DNA from: Sphingomonadales bacterium
GTDB taxonomy: Bacteria; Pseudomonadota; Alphaproteobacteria; Sphingomonadales; Sphingomonadaceae
Length of the DNA stretch: 5,480 bases
NCBI GenBank assembly: GCA_018971065.1
Contig: JAGWVC010000151.1
Coordinates: forward strand, 1 to 5,480
Reading direction: 5' to 3'
In this document: piece by piece, positions 4,609 through 5,480 of the stretch
How positions within the stretch are numbered: position 1 is the first letter of the stretch
Layout: each line of letters opens with the position of its first letter
Made by a program: the position numbers and the translations under genes
Notes under the pieces: generated by a model
Seen by the model: the letters and a program-made list of their open reading frames with translations, nothing else
The model's database searches: none
What the model was told of the DNA's origin: nothing

Positions 4609-5480
4609 ATGCGTGATGACGGCGAACTGGTGGTGGCGGCGGGTTTCGCCAGCGAAACCGGCCCGCGCGAAACCAACCAGGATTTCGGCGGCGTCTGCCT
4701 CGGCACCGCCAATGAACGCGCCCGCCACGGCCTGCTGGCGGCGGTGGCCGACGGCGTCTCGGGCGGCAGGGAAGGGCGCGCCGCGGCCGAACTGGCGGTG
4801 CGCGCGCTGGTCGAGGGATTCTACGCCGCGCCCGACACGCTGGGTCCGGCACTGGCAATGCAGAAGCCGCTGGTGGCCTACAACCGCTGGCTCCACGCCC
4901 AGGGCCGGGGCGAGACGATGGCCAATTCCGCCACCACCTTCACCGCGCTGGCGCTGCGCGGCCGCCGCGCTCATCTCGTCCACGTCGGCGACAGCCGCGC
5001 CTGGCGTTTCGCGGCGGGCCGGTTGCACTGCCTCACCACCGACCACGTCCGCCCCGAGCCAGACCTGCGCCACGTGCTGATCCGCGCGCTCGGCATCGAG
5101 CCGGAATTGCGGCTCGACCACGGCATGTTCGAACTGGCCGAACACGACCGCCTGCTGCTGACCAGCGACGGCATCCACGGCGTGCTGAACCCCAAACGCA
5201 TCGCCGCCATCCTGGCCGAAAGCGCCAGCGCCGAGGCCACCGCCGCCCGCCTCGTCGAAGCCGCGCTTGCCGCCGGCGGGCAGGACAATGCCACCGCGCT
5301 GGTGCTCGACGTGGTCCGCCTGCCCGCACCCGATCACGACGGCATCCTGGCGGGCCTGTCCAGCCTGCCCGCCATCATCCCGCCGGGCGAGGGTGAGAGC
5401 ATCGACGGCTTCCGCGTCGAACGCGTGCTCAGCGAAGGCCGCTACGCCGTGCTGCTGGTCGCCATCGACGGCGAGGACGG
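4609..5480 (+). CDS. Bifunctional PP2C-type protein phosphatase / Ser-Thr protein kinase (3' part beyond the right edge)
   Basis: The visible 290 residues form a complete PP2C (PPM) metal-dependent phosphatase domain and the first strands of a kinase domain. Phosphatase motifs in order: ETNQDFGG (Asp25), AVADGVSGG (Asp48), HVGDSRAWRF (Asp128), LLLTSDGIHG (Asp187) and GGQDNATALVL (Asp226). All metal-binding aspartates are present, so the phosphatase should be active. From residue 266 the sequence DGFRVERVLSEGRYAVLLVA resembles the start of a Hanks-type kinase. Its nucleotide loop keeps only one glycine (Gly277), not GxGxxG. The catalytic loop lies off the right edge, so kinase activity cannot be judged. 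The start is ATG at 4609 with GAGGG 8 nt upstream. Phosphatase-kinase fusions of this type are known beside nitrate-uptake genes in Gram-negative bacteria; a role in controlling nitrate assimilation by phosphorylation is inference. It is divergent from narK, with 86 bp between the start codons. Confidence 0.9.
   Translation, partial: MRDDGELVVAAGFASETGPRETNQDFGGVCLGTANERARHGLLAAVADGVSGGREGRAAAELAVRALVEGFYAAPDTLGPALAMQKPLVAYNRWLHAQGRGETMANSATTFTALALRGRRAHLVHVGDSRAWRFAAGRLHCLTTDHVRPEPDLRHVLIRALGIEPELRLDHGMFELAEHDRLLLTSDGIHGVLNPKRIAAILAESASAEATAARLVEAALAAGGQDNATALVLDVVRLPAPDHDGILAGLSSLPAIIPPGEGESIDGFRVERVLSEGRYAVLLVAIDGED

Noticed and set aside
4510..5337. A 275-codon minus-strand open frame opposite the phosphatase-kinase
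   Set aside because: Gly/Gln/Ala/Val-rich translation without motifs, while the plus strand reads all PP2C motifs in order.
1..5480. CRISPR arrays, tRNA/rRNA genes, insertion sequences, attachment sites
   Set aside because: No spaced direct repeats, no tRNA cloverleaf or CCA end, and no transposase motifs or terminal repeats were seen; the window is tightly packed with ordinary metabolic genes.

Overview
The window looks like part of a nitrate/nitrite assimilation locus from a GC-rich alphaproteobacterium, most likely a sphingomonad (Novosphingobium/Sphingobium type). The lineage call is inference. It rests on the base composition, the Shine-Dalgarno starts, and the pairing of a NarK-type transporter with an alginate-export-family porin next to nirB. 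No rRNA or other taxonomic marker is present.

Layout from right to left. On the minus strand, three genes run in the same direction: narK (4522 to 3266, nitrate/nitrite MFS transporter), an outer-membrane beta-barrel porin (3211 to 1973), and nirB (1756 to the left edge, NADH-dependent nitrite reductase large subunit, about 585 residues visible). On the plus strand, divergent from narK across an 86-bp gap, a PP2C-type phosphatase begins at 4609. It runs off the right edge just as a C-terminal protein-kinase domain starts. Together the minus-strand genes would carry nitrate/nitrite across the outer membrane (porin) and inner membrane (NarK), and reduce nitrite to ammonium in the cytoplasm (NirB, with NirD expected beyond the left edge).

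The most interesting element is non-coding. The 216-bp gap between the porin and nirB holds a strong intrinsic terminator on the minus strand, 29 nt before the nirB GTG start. Upstream of it lie two small hairpins, each with a six-base loop that has A at position 1 and G at position 4. The second hairpin shares its 3' arm with the 5' arm of the terminator. This is the architecture of RNA targets bound by ANTAR-domain antiterminators (NasR/NasT, EutV). I therefore propose a nitrate/nitrite-responsive antitermination leader for nirB. A 10-bp inverted repeat that excludes the first hairpin suggests a further competing fold. No ANTAR protein gene lies within the window.

Other non-coding structure: a bulged hairpin touching the ribosome-binding site of the porin, a GC-rich inverted repeat just after the porin, and a perfect 9-bp dyad between narK and the phosphatase-kinase. 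I saw no tRNA, rRNA, CRISPR, insertion sequence or frameshifted gene.
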